Shown in pieces: positions 1-10,011 of a stretch of 44,937 bases of DNA; position 1 is the stretch's first letter; each line of letters opens with the position of its first letter. A model generated the notes under the pieces. It saw only the letters and a program-made list of their open reading frames with translations. It had not been told where the DNA came from and searched no databases. The DNA is from Stenotrophomonas pictorum JCM 9942 (lineage in GTDB: Bacteria; Pseudomonadota; Gammaproteobacteria; Xanthomonadales; Xanthomonadaceae): NCBI RefSeq assembly GCF_001310775.1, contig NZ_BAZI01000003.1, positions 1 through 44,937 of the forward strand, read 5' to 3'. The translations under genes were made by a program, and so were the position numbers.

Positions 1-884
1 CTGCGGCCCTTGCGCGGCCGTCCCAGGTCGGCGCGCAGGCGGTCCAGCTCGCGGCCTGGTACCAGATCCAGCTGCAGCTGTGCGCTGCCGTTGCGATGGA
101 GGGTTTCGCGCAGGTCCGCCGCCAGTGCATAGATCAGGCTGCCCTCAAGGCCGTATTCGCTGGCGACGCATTCGCCCTGCAGGTGCTGCGCATGGCCTTG
201 CAGATCGATCCAGTGTGCGATCACCGGTTTGAGCGGGCTGCCGGCGTGGCGCTGCCGGAAATGTTCGGACCAGGCCACGTCGAAGCCACAGTTGGCCGGC
301 TGCAGCGGTGTGATATCCACGCCACGACCCGACAGAATTTCCGTCCAGCGACCATCGGAGCCGAGCTGCGGCCAGCTGCCACCGCCCAGGGCGAGCACGG
401 TGGCATCGCTGTGCACATCGACCGTGCCATTGCCGGTTTCGAAGCGCAGCGTCCCGTCCTCATTCCAGCCTGACCAGCGGTGCTGCACGTGGAAGCGCAC
501 GCCTTGCTCTTTCAGACGGCGTACCCAGCCGCGCAGCAGGGGCGCGGCTTTGCGATCAACCGGGAACACGCGTCCGGAACTGCCGACATAGGTGTCCACG
601 CCCAAGCCTTGCGCCCAGTGGCGCAGCGCTTCGGCATCAAAGCCGTCGAGCCAGCGGGCGACGACATCCTGGCGTTCGCGATAGCGGCCGTCGAACTGTG
701 GCCGCGGTTCGGAATGGGTCAGGTTGAGCCCGCCTTTGCCGGCGATCAGGAATTTTCGTCCCGGCGAACCTTTGGCCTCGTACAGGTGCACCTCCAGCCC
801 GGCCGCGCACAAGCGTTCGGCGGCGAACAGGCCGGCAGGGCCGCCGCCGATGACGGCGACGGTGTGTTTAGCGGGGCTGGACAT
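1..884 (-). CDS. NAD(P)/FAD-dependent flavoprotein, TIGR03862-like (3' part cut by window edge)
   Basis: The minus strand is open from an ATG at 884 to the window edge, giving about 294 residues of a protein normally near 400. The N-terminus has a Rossmann dinucleotide-binding signature (VIGGGPAGLFAAERL, residues 11-25), followed by FLIAGKGGLNLTHSE, the conserved block of the HI0933/BaiN-like flavoproteins. A second conserved block, ALGGGSWPQLGSDG, lies near residue 165. The exact substrate of this family is not known. The start overlaps the last codons of the upstream FKBP lipoprotein gene by 17 nt, so the two are probably cotranscribed. The family call rests on remembered motifs; the C-terminus is not visible. 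Confidence 0.85.
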   Translation of the reverse strand, partial: MSSPAKHTVAVIGGGPAGLFAAERLCAAGLEVHLYEAKGSPGRKFLIAGKGGLNLTHSEPRPQFDGRYRERQDVVARWLDGFDAEALRHWAQGLGVDTYVGSSGRVFPVDRKAAPLLRGWVRRLKEQGVRFHVQHRWSGWNEDGTLRFETGNGTVDVHSDATVLALGGGSWPQLGSDGRWTEILSGRGVDITPLQPANCGFDVAWSEHFRQRHAGSPLKPVIAHWIDLQGHAQHLQGECVASEYGLEGSLIYALAADLRETLHRNGSAQLQLDLVPGRELDRLRADLGRPRKGR

Positions 885-1299
885 CAAGCAGTTCAACATC
901 GAAAACCAGGGAGGAGCCGGCCGGGATCGGTCCGGTGCGGCGATTGCCGTAGCCGTATTCGGCCGGAATCATCAAGGTGCGCTTGCCGCCGACCTTCATG
1001 CCGGCAAAGCCTTCATCCCAGCCACGGATGACCTGCTTTTCACCGAGGTTGAAGGTGAAGGGCTCGCCACGGTCGAGCGAGCTGTCGAATTTTTCACCGT
1101 GCTTGTCAGCGGCGCGCTCGTCATACAGCCAGCCGGTGTAGTGGACGGTGACTTTGGTGCCGGGAACGGCTTCAGCGCCGGTACCCGGCTGGGTGTCGAT
1201 GCGCTCGAAGGTGGCGATGGTGCCTCCGGGCGGAGGTCCCGGCGGGGTGCACCCGGCCGCGAGCAGGGACAGCAGAGTCGGGATGAATAGACGGCGCAC
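868..1299 (-). CDS. FKBP-type peptidyl-prolyl cis-trans isomerase, lipoprotein
   Basis: This 143-residue protein would catalyse proline cis-trans isomerisation at the cell envelope. The GTG at 1299 was chosen because GGAGG (1305-1309) sits 5 nt upstream and because the N-terminus then reads as a lipoprotein signal (VRRLFIPTLLSLLAAGC) with the lipobox Cys at residue 17; an upstream in-frame ATG at 1338 would spoil it. The rest is one FKBP domain: VTVHYTGWLYD, FDSSLDRGEPFTFNLG, VIRGWDEGFAGMKVGGKR and the C-terminal SSLVFDVELLDV strand, all typical of active FKBPs. It overlaps the flavoprotein gene downstream. Confidence 0.9.
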   Translation of the reverse strand: MRRLFIPTLLSLLAAGCTPPGPPPGGTIATFERIDTQPGTGAEAVPGTKVTVHYTGWLYDERAADKHGEKFDSSLDRGEPFTFNLGEKQVIRGWDEGFAGMKVGGKRTLMIPAEYGYGNRRTGPIPAGSSLVFDVELLDVQPR

Positions 1300-1360
1300 G
1301 GCGACCTCCGGCAGACAGGGCGTGCAAGGGTAGCGCATCGTCGCCGGGTATCATGGTGCC

Positions 1361-1726
1361 ATGGCTAAACTGCTGCTCAATCTACGCAATGTCGGTGAAG
1401 ACGAAAGTCGCGAGGTCGGGGAACTGCTCGATCGCAACGCGATCGCCTGGTATCGCACCGAACCCAGTCCTTGGGGCATCTCGCACGGCGGGATCTGGTT
1501 GCGTGACAACGACGACCATCCGCGCGCCAAGGCGTTGATGGCGACCTATCAGGCCGAGCGCGGCCAGCGGGTCCGTGCCGAACGCGAGGCGGCTTTGCGT
1601 GATGGCAGTGCCGAGACCTTCGGCTCGCTGTTGCGGCAGCGTCCGCTGTATGTGGTGGTGGTGTTGCTGGGCATGGTCGCCGCTGCGGCGCTGGTGCTGC
1701 TGCCCTTCATGCTGTTGCGCGGCTGA
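1361..1726 (+). CDS. DUF6164 family protein with C-terminal membrane anchor
   Basis: This 121-residue protein has an N-terminal soluble domain that begins AKLLLNLRNVGEDESREV and resembles the small DUF2007/DUF6164 fold (GIWLRDNDDHPRAKALM). A charged helix follows, then one or two hydrophobic segments at about residues 96-121 (YVVVVLLGMVAAAALVLLPF) ending with a short RG tail. It is divergent from the FKBP lipoprotein gene, with start codons about 60 bp apart. The function is unknown; binding of a small ligand or regulator at the inner membrane would be only a guess. Confidence 0.75.
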   Translation: MAKLLLNLRNVGEDESREVGELLDRNAIAWYRTEPSPWGISHGGIWLRDNDDHPRAKALMATYQAERGQRVRAEREAALRDGSAETFGSLLRQRPLYVVVVLLGMVAAAALVLLPFMLLRG

Positions 1727-1809
1727 GCCGGCTTTCCACCGTCTCCATTTTTCCCACCGTTCCGCCGATGGGCCTTTTCCCGGGCTCTGGCAACCGACCG
1801 TTCTAGAAT

Positions 1810-2571
1810 ATGTCCATGATCGTCAATACCGCCGCCTACCATTTCGTCCCGCTTCCCGATGCCGACACGCTGGCGGCAACGCTGCTCGAGTGCGCCCAGA
1901 CCCAGGAGCTGCGCGGCACCATCCTGGTTGCCGAGGAGGGCATCAACCTGTTCCTGGCCGGCAGCCGTGACGGTATCGATGCGTTCTACGCGCAGCTGAA
2001 AACCGATGCGCGCTTTGCCGCTATGCGTGTCAAGTACAGCTACAGCCAGATGCAGCCGTTCGCCCGGCTCAAGGCCAAGGTCAAATCCGAAATCATCAGC
2101 TTCCGCCGCGACGACGGCCAGCCGCTGGACTATCCGCGTGCGCCCAGCGTGGCCCCGGCCACGGTGCAGCGCTGGTTGCGGCAGGGCCATGACGATGCCG
2201 GCAAGCGCGTGGTGATGCTCGATACCCGCAATGTCCAGGAGTTCGCGCACGGCACCTTTGCCGGTGCCCTGACCCTGCCGATCGACAAATTCACCGATCT
2301 GCCGGCCGCACTCGAGCCGCACCGCGAAGGCCTGGCCGATGCCACCGTGGTCAGTTTCTGCACCGGCGGTATCCGCTGCGAGAAGGCCGCGCTGTGGATG
2401 CGCAACGACGGCATGGACAATGTGCTGCAGCTGGAAGGCGGCATTCTGGGCTATTTCGAGGAAGTGGGCGGGGAGGGCTACGACGGCCGCTGCTTCGTAT
2501 TCGACGAGCGCGTGGCACTGGATCCGCAGTTGCAGCCGCTGGTCGACCGCGAGGCTGAACAGGCCGCCTGA
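1810..2571 (+). CDS. trhO: tRNA uridine(34) hydroxylase TrhO (rhodanese family)
   Basis: TrhO (YceA) carries out prephenate-independent 5-hydroxylation of U34 in several tRNAs, the first step towards cmo5U or mo5U. The 253-residue protein has the YceA N-terminal domain (GTILVAEEGINLFLAG, residues 37-52) followed by a rhodanese domain with VMLDTRNVQEFAHGTF and the active-site loop FCTGGIRCEKA, whose first Cys is residue 184. The start is uncertain between ATG 1810 and ATG 1816: a TAGAAT box at 1804-1809 would place transcription initiation close to 1816, favouring the second ATG and a leaderless message, but no matching -35 is visible. Confidence 0.92.
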   Translation: MSMIVNTAAYHFVPLPDADTLAATLLECAQTQELRGTILVAEEGINLFLAGSRDGIDAFYAQLKTDARFAAMRVKYSYSQMQPFARLKAKVKSEIISFRRDDGQPLDYPRAPSVAPATVQRWLRQGHDDAGKRVVMLDTRNVQEFAHGTFAGALTLPIDKFTDLPAALEPHREGLADATVVSFCTGGIRCEKAALWMRNDGMDNVLQLEGGILGYFEEVGGEGYDGRCFVFDERVALDPQLQPLVDREAEQAA

Positions 2572-2684
2572 GGGTGTCCGGATGTCGTGCCCGGAAAGCA
2601 GTGTTGTGGCGGTGAGGTGTCGGGGCAGCTGGCAATGCAGTGTCATCGGCCCCAACTGGAGGTGGTCCCCAATGGAAACTCCCG

Positions 2685-3679
2685 ATGATTCCTCTGTCGA
2701 TTCTCGATCTGGCACCGGTATGTGAAGGCGCCACGCCGCAGCAGGCCTTCGGCAACATGCTGGATCTGGCCCAGCACGCCGAGCGTTGGGGTTACCGGCG
2801 CTACTGGCTGGCCGAACACCACAACATGCCGGGTATCGCCAGCGCGGCGACTTCGGTGTTGATCGGGCATGTGGCCGGCGGGACCTCCACCATCCGTGTG
2901 GGCGCCGGCGGGATCATGCTGCCCAACCACTCGCCGCTGCAGGTGGCCGAGCAGTTCGGCACGCTGGCCTCGCTGTACCCGGGGCGCATCGATCTGGGGC
3001 TGGGGCGTGCGCCCGGCACCGATCACGCCACGGCGCGCGCGCTGCGCCGCTATTTCGACAGTGCCGACCAGTTCCCGCAGGATGTTGCCGAGCTGCTCCA
3101 TTATTTCGAGCCTGCGCAGCGCGGCCAGTCCGTGCAGGCGGTGCCGGGAGCGGGGGTCGAAGTGCCGGTTTGGTTGCTGGGCTCCAGCCTGTTCAGTGCA
3201 CGGCTGGCGGCGGCGATGGGGTTGCCGTTCGCGTTCGCCTCGCACTTCGCACCCGATGCGATGGATGAGGCGCTGGCGCTGTACCGGCGCGATTTCCGGG
3301 CTTCCGCGCGGCTGGCTGCTCCCTACGCCATCCTGGCGCTGAACGTGGTGGCCAGTGACTCCGAGGCCGAGTCGCGGCGCCTGTTCACCACCCAGCAGCA
3401 GAGTTTCGTCAATCTGCGTCGCGGCCAGCCCGGACAGATCCCGCCGCCGGTGGCCGATATCGAATCCTTCTGGGCGCCGCAGGAGAAGGCCGGCGTCGAG
3501 CGCGCTCTGGCTTGCACGGTGCTGGGCGATCCTGCACAGGTTGCCGAAGGCTGGCGGACTTTGCCGGGCGGCATCGCCCGGATGAGCTGCTGATCACCGC
3601 CAACATCTTTGACCATCAGGCCCGCTTGCGCTCCTTCGAGCTGGCCATGCAGGCCTGGCAGGCGCGACAAGCGCGTTGA
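2685..3679 (+). CDS. LLM-class flavin-dependent oxidoreductase (luciferase-like monooxygenase), frameshifted near 3550
   Basis: This belongs to the single-domain luciferase-like FMN-dependent oxidoreductases of about 330 residues. It starts [12 protein letters not shown], continues with [11 protein letters not shown], the family signature [16 protein letters not shown] and [19 protein letters not shown]. As read, the frame stops at 3593 with a nonsense tail. If one base is restored in the GGCTGG at about 3549-3554, the other frame gives [20 protein letters not shown], then the expected tail [18 protein letters not shown], ending at 3679. An upstream GTG at 2640 gives an extension that is not conserved. 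The substrate is unknown. The frameshift matches the pattern of 1-nt losses across this window. Confidence 0.85.
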
Positions 3680-3723
3680 CCGGGGCGGCCTGGTTACCGC
3701 CCCTCCGCGCTGCGCAATTTCCG

Positions 3724-4392
3724 TCAGCCGCCGGTCCAGCGCTGCAGCAGCTGGCCGGTATGGCTGACCAGTTGCCCGGAGCCGAGTCCGAAAAACATGC
3801 CGGCGGCAACGGCTGCCACCCAGTTGAACAGCATCAGCGCGCCATCGCGCTCGATCAGGGCCAGTGCAAACAGCAGCAGCTGGAAGCCGAACAGGTAGTT
3901 GGTGAACGGAATCGGCAGCGACAGCAGCAGGCCGACCAGGATCAGCAGCAGGCCAGTGAACATCCGTGCCGGCAATGGCCGGAGCAATGGCGCCATACGC
4001 GGTCTGAGCATCCGGTCCAGCCGCCGCAACGGGCGGCCGATCTTGCCCAGGAACCTGTGCATGGTCGCGCGCTTGGGGCCTCGGCGGGCAATGAAGCCGG
4101 GCACCCAGGGTCGCGACAGTCCGCCCAGCAGTTGCACGCCGATCAGCACCACCAGCGGGCCGCTGACCGCACCACCGACGCCCGGGATCGGAATGAACGA
4201 CGGCAGGATCGCGATGAACAGGAAAACGCCGAAGGCGCTTTGCTGCAGGTTCTGCAGGATATGCCGCAGCGGCAGATGTTCGGCCGGATCGCCATGCTCG
4301 AACAGGGCCAGCAGGGTGCGGATGCCTTCGTTGCGGTAGCCGTCGCTGCCGGTGCCGTCCGCGGCGGGGTCAGCCGGTGAGTTCATCGGCAT
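3724..4392 (-). CDS. exoD: ExoD family exopolysaccharide synthesis-related membrane protein
   Basis: The protein has 222 residues. After a soluble N-terminus (RTLLALFEHGDPAEHLPLRH) there are hydrophobic segments around AFGVFLFIAILPSFIPIPG, SGPLVVLIGVQLLGG, FTGLLLILVGLLLSLPIPF and a C-terminal pair. This is the topology and sequence style of the ExoD family, first described as affecting exopolysaccharide production in Sinorhizobium; the biochemical role is unresolved. Its start lies inside the 3' end of the CorC-like gene (23-nt overlap), suggesting the two are cotranscribed. The symbol is a family name, not proof of function. Confidence 0.85.
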   Translation of the reverse strand: MPMNSPADPAADGTGSDGYRNEGIRTLLALFEHGDPAEHLPLRHILQNLQQSAFGVFLFIAILPSFIPIPGVGGAVSGPLVVLIGVQLLGGLSRPWVPGFIARRGPKRATMHRFLGKIGRPLRRLDRMLRPRMAPLLRPLPARMFTGLLLILVGLLLSLPIPFTNYLFGFQLLLFALALIERDGALMLFNWVAAVAAGMFFGLGSGQLVSHTGQLLQRWTGG

Positions 4393-5712
4393 CTTCCTCG
4401 GCCAGTTTGCGCAGCAGCAGCTTGTCGATGCGCGCGCCGTCCAGGTCGACGATTTCGATGCGCCAGCCCGCCCAGTCGAAGTACTCGCCGGCGTGGGGGA
4501 TACGGCCGAAATAGTGCATGCACATGCCGGCCAGCGTGTAGTAGTCGCCTTCCTCCGCGTCAGGCAGCGCGGCGCCTTCCATCAGTTCGCGCAGGTCATC
4601 GATCGGCAGCGAGCCGTCCACCAGCTGCGAGCCGTCTTCACGGGTGACCACCAGGGCGTCCTCATCGGTATTTTCCGGCGCCTGCAGGCGGCCGACCACG
4701 GCGCCCATCAGGTCGCTGATGGTCACCAGCCCTTGGATCTCACCGTATTCATCCACCACCAGGGCCATCGACTGCTGCTCCTCGCGGAAGATTTCCAGCA
4801 GTTTCATCGCATGGGTGGACTCGGACACATACAAGGTCTCGCGCAGATTCTGGAACAGCGAGTGCTCGGAGCCCTCCAGCCGGGTGACCAGGGTCTTCAC
4901 CTCCAGAATGCCGACGATGTCCTGGTCGTTGTCGCGGTACACCGGGTAGCGCGAGAACGCGTGCTCACGCATGGTGTGCAGGTTCTTTTCGGCCGGCGCG
5001 GTGGTGTCCAGCCAGGCGATGCGGTTGCGGGGGGTCATCAGGCTGTCGGCGGTGCGGTCGCCCAGGCGCATCACCCGGTTCATCATGTTGCGCTCGTCGG
5101 CGTCGATCACGCCCTGCTCGTGGCTTTCGGCCACCAGCATGCGGATCTCCTCTTCCGTCACCGAGGCCGATTCGGTCTGGCCCAGGCCCAGCAGGCGCAG
5201 CACCAGATGGGTGGAGCGCGAGAGCAGCCATACGCCCGGCGCGGCGATGCGTGCCAGCCAGCTCATCGGCACCGCCACGACCCCGGCAATGTCCTCCGAG
5301 CGGGTCAGGGCGACGCGCTTGGGGACCAGTTCGCCGAAAATCAGCGTCAGATAGGTGATCAGGCCACCGCCAGGGTCTTGCCGAGGAAGTCGGCATAGGG
5401 CTGGGTCGAGCCGAACAGGGCGAAGTTGGCCGACAGTGCCGGGAACAGCGATTGCAGCTGCGCGGCGATGGCGCCGCCGATGGCGTCGCCGCCATAGACA
5501 CCGGTCAGGATGCCGATCAGGGTGATCCCGATCTGTACGGTCGACAGGAAATTTTCAGGTTTTTCAGACAGTTCCAGTGCACGTGCGGCGCGTTTGCTGG
5601 AGCCGGCCATCTGCTTGAGGCGACTTTTGCGCGAGGTCATGACCGACATTTCGGACATGGCAAAGAAGCCGTTCAGCAGGATCAGTGCGATTACGATGAA
5701 AAACTCAAGCAC
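4370..5712 (-). CDS. HlyC/CorC (CNNM) family CBS-domain membrane protein, frameshifted near 5363
   Basis: Two open pieces make one gene of about 447 residues. The first (5712-5359) is the DUF21 membrane domain: MLEFFIVIALILLNGFFAMS and PENFLSTVQIGITLIGILTG. The second contains the last membrane helix, two CBS domains with the linker DSLMTPRNRIAWLD and MALVVDEYGEIQGLVTISDL, and the C-terminal CorC_HlyC domain (YFDWAGWRIEIVDLDGARID). The frame is lost where GTGGCCTGATC should read GTGGCCCTGATC, so one C is missing from a C run; restoring it gives AVALITYLTLIFGELVPKR. Members are implicated in Mg2+/Co2+ homeostasis. No haemolysin activity should be assumed. Confidence 0.88.
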
Positions 5713-5990
5713 GGGAATCTCCCCGGGTTGGTTGCAGGGGAGGGTGTGTCAGGCAGGCGGCGTCCAAGTCACCACAGGTGTGGTGTACCGGGATTCGCGG
5801 CGGGGGATGAGGGTCGTCGTCCATAAGGTGCGCCCGGAAGGCGCCCGCGCATCTTAGCAAAACGCGGCTGGCGGGCGCTAACCGCGGCCTCGCGGGCGCT
5901 GCGGACAACCGCAAGGAATACCCGAGATGCCTTCTAGCAGTCATAATTCGCGCTGGTGCCGTCCCTCCCGCGACGGCGAATAGGCTCCCC

Positions 5991-6618
5991 ATGTTTTCGT
6001 TGCAGACCATTTTCGGTTCCGGCAAGCAGTTCTATACCTAATCTTGACGAGGCCGCACAGGCCGCTTCCGACAGCGCGAAGGCGCTGCATTCAATGATGC
6101 GCGAAGCGGATCGCGAGCCTGCTCTGGACGCTTTCAAGCTCGCACGTCTGCGCGAACGGGCCGCCTCGGACAAGATCAGTCAGGCGCTGGTGGACAGCTT
6201 CATGACGCCGATCGAGCGCGAGGACATCGAAGCACTGGGTTCGGCGCTGTACAAGATTCCCAAGCAGATCGAGAAGTTCGCCGATCGCTATTCGCTGGCC
6301 GTGGCGCATCTGGAGCACATCGACTTCGCGCCGCGCGCGGCGATGCTGGAGCAGGCCGCCGGCGTGGTGGTGGAAATGGTCAACGACCTGCGCCACATGA
6401 ACCTGGACCGGATGACCGCGTTGAACGAAAAGCTGCGCGCGCTGGAGAACGAGGCCGACCGGCTGATGCTGGAGCTGTACCGCGACATCTACTCCGGACG
6501 TCTGGACAACCTGCAGATGTTCCTGCTCAAGGAATTCTTCGAGATTCTGGAAAAAGCCATCGACCGTTGCCGCGAGGCCGGTGTGGTGGCGTACCAGATC
6601 GTGCTCAAGAACAGCTGA
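5991..6618 (+). CDS. DUF47 (PhoU-like) protein, N-terminus frameshifted near 6040
   Basis: DUF47 proteins of about 208 residues resemble PhoU and are encoded beside Pit-type phosphate permeases, which they are thought to regulate. The gene starts MFSLQTIFGSGKQFYT at ATG 5991 and is thrown out of frame at 6039-6042. Removing one base from ACCTAATCTT joins FYT to NLDEAAQAASDSAKALHSM and the remaining helical protein (RREADREP region, IDFAPRAAMLEQAAGVVVEM, EFFEILEKAIDRCREAGVV). This is the one conserved gene here with an apparent +1 (or -2) rather than a -1 change. The gene ends 12 nt before pit. Confidence 0.87.
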
Positions 6619-6630
6619 CGGGGCCGCTCG

Positions 6631-7752
6631 ATGCTCACCCTAGTACTGGTGGTGATCCTGGCTGCGCTCGTCTTCGAGTTCATCAACGGCTTCCACGACA
6701 CCGCCAACTCCATTGCCACCGTGGTGGCAACCAAGGTGCTCTCGCCCGGCTGGGCGGTGATGCTGGCGGCCTTCATGAACCTGATCGGCGCGCTGACCGG
6801 CACCGCGGTGGCGCTGACCATCGCCAACGGCCTGCTCAATACCGACGTGGTCGCGGTGACGCCACAGGTGATCCTGTGCGCGCTGCTGGGCGGCATCGTC
6901 TGGAATCTGATCACCTGGTGGAAGGGCCTGCCGTCCTCCTCCTCGCATGCGTTGATCGGTGGCCTGTGCGGCGCCGGTCTGGCGGCGGCCCACAACAACT
7001 GGGACGCGCTGATCTGGTCGCAGAATGTCGGCAACTGGGCGCAGAACAAGGGCCTGTTGTGGAAGGTGTTCGTGCCGATGATCACCTCGCCGATCGCCGG
7101 CTTCCTGCTGGGTATCGTGGTGATGTGCCTGCTGTGGGCGATCATCGCCGCCATGGCGCGCGCGGGTGGCCTGTTGCGCCGGCTGGCGCGTCCGCGCTGG
7201 GTCAATGCGTTCTTCGGCAAGGCGCAGATCGTGTCGGCGGCCTACATGGGCTTTGCCCACGGCCACAATGACGCGCAGAAGACCATGGGTATCATCGCCA
7301 TGACCCTGATCGGCGCCGAGGCGACCGGTGCGCTGGATGACCTGCCTTCCTGGCTGGCCTTCATGCATCCCAATGCGCAGGCTGGGGACGGCATCGCGAT
7401 GTGGATCGTGCTGACCTGTGCGGTGGTGATGGCAGCCGGTACCGCCTCGGGAGGCTGGAAGATCATCAAGACCCTGGGTCACAAGATGGTCAAGCTGCAC
7501 CCGATCCACGGCTTTGCCGCGGAGACCAGCTCGGCCACGGTCCTGACCCTGGCGGCGCACTTCGGCATGCCGGTCTCGACCACCCACAGCATCTCCACCG
7601 CGATCATGGGCGTCGGCTTTGCCAAGAACCCCAAGTCGCTGCGCCTGGGCGTGATCGAGCGCATCCTGTGGGCCTGGATCCTGACCATCCCGGCAGCCGG
7701 TGGCTGCGCCTACCTGATCCTGAAACTGTTCGAGCTGGTGGGCTGGAACTGA
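6631..7752 (+). CDS. pit: low-affinity inorganic phosphate transporter, Pit family
   Basis: Pit proteins take up phosphate as a divalent-metal complex driven by the proton gradient across the inner membrane. This 373-residue protein carries both halves of the family's internal repeat: FINGFHDTANSIATVVATK near the N-terminus and MGFAHGHNDAQKTMG near residue 208. About ten hydrophobic segments are visible. The HFGMPVSTTHSI motif near residue 308 is also typical. It follows the DUF47 gene by 12 nt, the usual pairing, and is followed by a hairpin terminator at 7789-7812. Confidence 0.95.
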   Translation: MLTLVLVVILAALVFEFINGFHDTANSIATVVATKVLSPGWAVMLAAFMNLIGALTGTAVALTIANGLLNTDVVAVTPQVILCALLGGIVWNLITWWKGLPSSSSHALIGGLCGAGLAAAHNNWDALIWSQNVGNWAQNKGLLWKVFVPMITSPIAGFLLGIVVMCLLWAIIAAMARAGGLLRRLARPRWVNAFFGKAQIVSAAYMGFAHGHNDAQKTMGIIAMTLIGAEATGALDDLPSWLAFMHPNAQAGDGIAMWIVLTCAVVMAAGTASGGWKIIKTLGHKMVKLHPIHGFAAETSSATVLTLAAHFGMPVSTTHSISTAIMGVGFAKNPKSLRLGVIERILWAWILTIPAAGGCAYLILKLFELVGWN

Positions 7753-7788
7753 CGGCAGCCGGTTGTCAGGTGGCAAAAGGCAAACAAA

Positions 7789-7815
7789 AAGCCCGCCAGT
7801 GATGGCGGGCTTATT
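7789..7815 (+). terminator. hairpin terminator of the DUF47-pit operon
   Basis: Arms AAGCCCGCC (7789-7797) and GGCGGGCTT (7804-7812) enclose a 6-nt loop and are followed by TATTTG; an A run precedes it, so it could also act on the minus strand. The same arm sequence recurs in the hairpin at 7914-7937. Confidence 0.75.
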
Positions 7816-7913
7816 TGTTGGGCGGCAGATCGGCGAGGCAGGGGGGGGGGGATGTGCCGGAGACGGCTCCGGGTTGTTTGCATGGCTGGAGGATCGGATG
7901 GGGCGGGAGCAGA

Positions 7914-7937
7914 AAGCCCGCCGGTGAGGGCGGGCTT
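7914..7937 (-). terminator. hairpin terminator of parE
   Basis: On the minus strand AAGCCCGCC, a 6-nt loop and GGCGGGCTT are followed by TCTG. It lies 28 nt beyond the parE stop codon and matches the arms of the pit terminator exactly. Confidence 0.65.
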
Positions 7938-7964
7938 CGGGTGGTACGGATCAGGCTGCGGGAA

Positions 7965-9854
7965 TCAGGCTTCCAGTGAAGCCAGATCACCCTTGTTCTC
8001 CAGCCATTGCTTCCGATCCGAGGCGCGTTTCTTGGCCAGCAGCATGTCCATCAAAGAGCTGGTCTGCTCACTGTCGTCCACCGTCAGCTGCACCAGGCGG
8101 CGGGTATCGGGGTAGATGGTCGACTCGCGCAGCTGCTGCGGGTTCATCTCGCCCAGGCCCTTGAAGCGGGTGACGTTGACCTGGCCCTTGAGCTTCTCGC
8201 GCTGGATCTTGTCCAGCAGCGAGCGCTTTTCTTCCTCGTCCAGTGCATAGAACACCTGCTTGCCCACGTCCACGCGGAACAGCGGTGGCATCGCCACGAA
8301 CACGTGGCCGGCATCGACCAGAGCCGGGAAGTGTTTCAGGAACAGGGCGGTCAGCAGCGTGGCAATGTGCAGGCCGTCGGAGTCGGCGTCGGCCAGGATC
8401 ACCACCTTGCCGTAGCGCAGGCCCGACAGGTCCTCCTTGCCCGGGTCGCAGCCGATGGCCACGGCCAGGTTGTGCACTTCCTCGGAGGCCAGCACGCTGC
8501 CCGAGGCCACTTCCCAGGTGTTCAGGATCTTGCCGCGCAATGGCAGGATGGCCTGGAAATCCTTGTCGCGGGCCTGCTTGGCGCTGCCGCCGGCCGAGTC
8601 GCCTTCCACCAGGAACAGCTCGGTGCGGGACAGGTCCTGGCTGATGCAGTCGGCCAGCTTGCCGGGCAGGGCCGGGCCCTGGGTGACTTTCTTGCGGGTG
8701 ACCAGTTTTTCGGTCTTCAGCCGCGCGCTGGCGCGTTCGATGGCGATCTGCGCGATCTTCTCGCCCAGCTCCACATTCTGGTTCAGCAGCAGGCTGAAGG
8801 CGTCATGCACCGCACCCTCGACGAAACCGGCGGCCTGGCGCGAGGACAGGCGTTCCTTGGTCTGGCCGGAAAACTGCGGGTCGGTCATCTTCAGCGACAG
8901 CACGAACGACACCCGGTCCCACACGTCTTCCGGCGCCAGCTTGACGCCGCGCGGCAGCAGATTGCGGAAGTCGCAGAACTCGCGCAGCGCCTCGGTCAGG
9001 CCGGTGCGCAGGCCGTTGGCGTGGGTGCCGTGCTGGGCGGTGGGGATCAGGTTGACGTAGCTTTCCTGGACCAGTTCGCCCTCCGGCAGCCAGGCCACGG
9101 CCCAGTCCACCACCTCGGTTTCCTTCTTCAGGTTGCCGGTGAACAGTTCGGCCGGCAGCATTTCGCGCTCGCCCAGTTCGGCTTTCAGGTAGTCACGCAG
9201 GCCGTCCTCGTAATACCAGGTGTCGACTTCACCGGTGGCTTCGTCGGTCAGCTTGACGGTCAGCCCTGGGCACAGGACGGCCTTGGCGCGCAGCAGGTGG
9301 CGCAGCGCCCGCAGGTTGAATTTGGGGGTGTCGAAATACTTCGGGTCCGGCCAGAAGCGCAGACGGGTGCCTGTGTTCTTCTTGCCAACGCTGCCGACCA
9401 CTTCCAGCGGGCTGGCGCGGTCACCATCGCGGAAGGTGATGCGGTGTTCGCTGCCTTCGCGGCGGATATGGATCTCCACCAGGGTGGAGAGCGCGTTCAC
9501 CACCGACACGCCGACGCCGTGCAGGCCGCCGGAGAAGGTGTAGTTGCGGTTGCTGAATTTGCCGCCGGCATGCAGCCGGGTCAGGATCAGCTCGACGCCG
9601 GGGATCTTCTCTTCCGGATGGATGTCCACCGGCATGCCGCGGCCGTCATCGCTGACCTCGCAGCTGCCGTCCTTGAACAGGATGACTTCCACCGTTTTGG
9701 CGTGGCCGGCCAGCGCCTCGTCGACCGAGTTGTCGATGACTTCCTGCGCCAGATGGTTCGGGCGCGCGGTGTCGGTGTACATGCCGGGGCGGCGTTTGAC
9801 CGGGTCCAGGCCGGAAAGGACTTCGATGTCGGCGGCGTTGTAACGGGCGTTCAT
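7965..9854 (-). CDS. parE: DNA topoisomerase IV subunit B
   Basis: ParE is the ATPase subunit of topoisomerase IV, which unlinks daughter chromosomes together with ParC. The 629-residue protein starts [20 protein letters not shown] at ATG 9854. It shows the GHKL ATP-binding site ([45 protein letters not shown]), the transducer domain, and the TOPRIM motif [15 protein letters not shown] near residue 412. The length and the absence of the GyrB-type C-terminal insert favour ParE over GyrB. Longer in-frame readings upstream to 10169 have no conserved sequence and overlap the neighbouring gene. Confidence 0.95.
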   Translation of the reverse strand: MNARYNAADIEVLSGLDPVKRRPGMYTDTARPNHLAQEVIDNSVDEALAGHAKTVEVILFKDGSCEVSDDGRGMPVDIHPEEKIPGVELILTRLHAGGKFSNRNYTFSGGLHGVGVSVVNALSTLVEIHIRREGSEHRITFRDGDRASPLEVVGSVGKKNTGTRLRFWPDPKYFDTPKFNLRALRHLLRAKAVLCPGLTVKLTDEATGEVDTWYYEDGLRDYLKAELGEREMLPAELFTGNLKKETEVVDWAVAWLPEGELVQESYVNLIPTAQHGTHANGLRTGLTEALREFCDFRNLLPRGVKLAPEDVWDRVSFVLSLKMTDPQFSGQTKERLSSRQAAGFVEGAVHDAFSLLLNQNVELGEKIAQIAIERASARLKTEKLVTRKKVTQGPALPGKLADCISQDLSRTELFLVEGDSAGGSAKQARDKDFQAILPLRGKILNTWEVASGSVLASEEVHNLAVAIGCDPGKEDLSGLRYGKVVILADADSDGLHIATLLTALFLKHFPALVDAGHVFVAMPPLFRVDVGKQVFYALDEEEKRSLLDKIQREKLKGQVNVTRFKGLGEMNPQQLRESTIYPDTRRLVQLTVDDSEQTSSLMDMLLAKKRASDRKQWLENKGDLASLEA

Positions 9855-10011
9855 GTATCTCGGTAGGGCGCAAAACGACGCTGGAGTGTGCGGTCTGGCG
9901 GCGATTTTTGCACGCGGGGCATTCAGGGCGCGGCGAGGCGGGGCCGGGTATCCTGTGCACGGTCCAATCCAGGCGCTGTCCTGTCTGGCGCGCGAATTGA
10001 GGAGGAACGGG

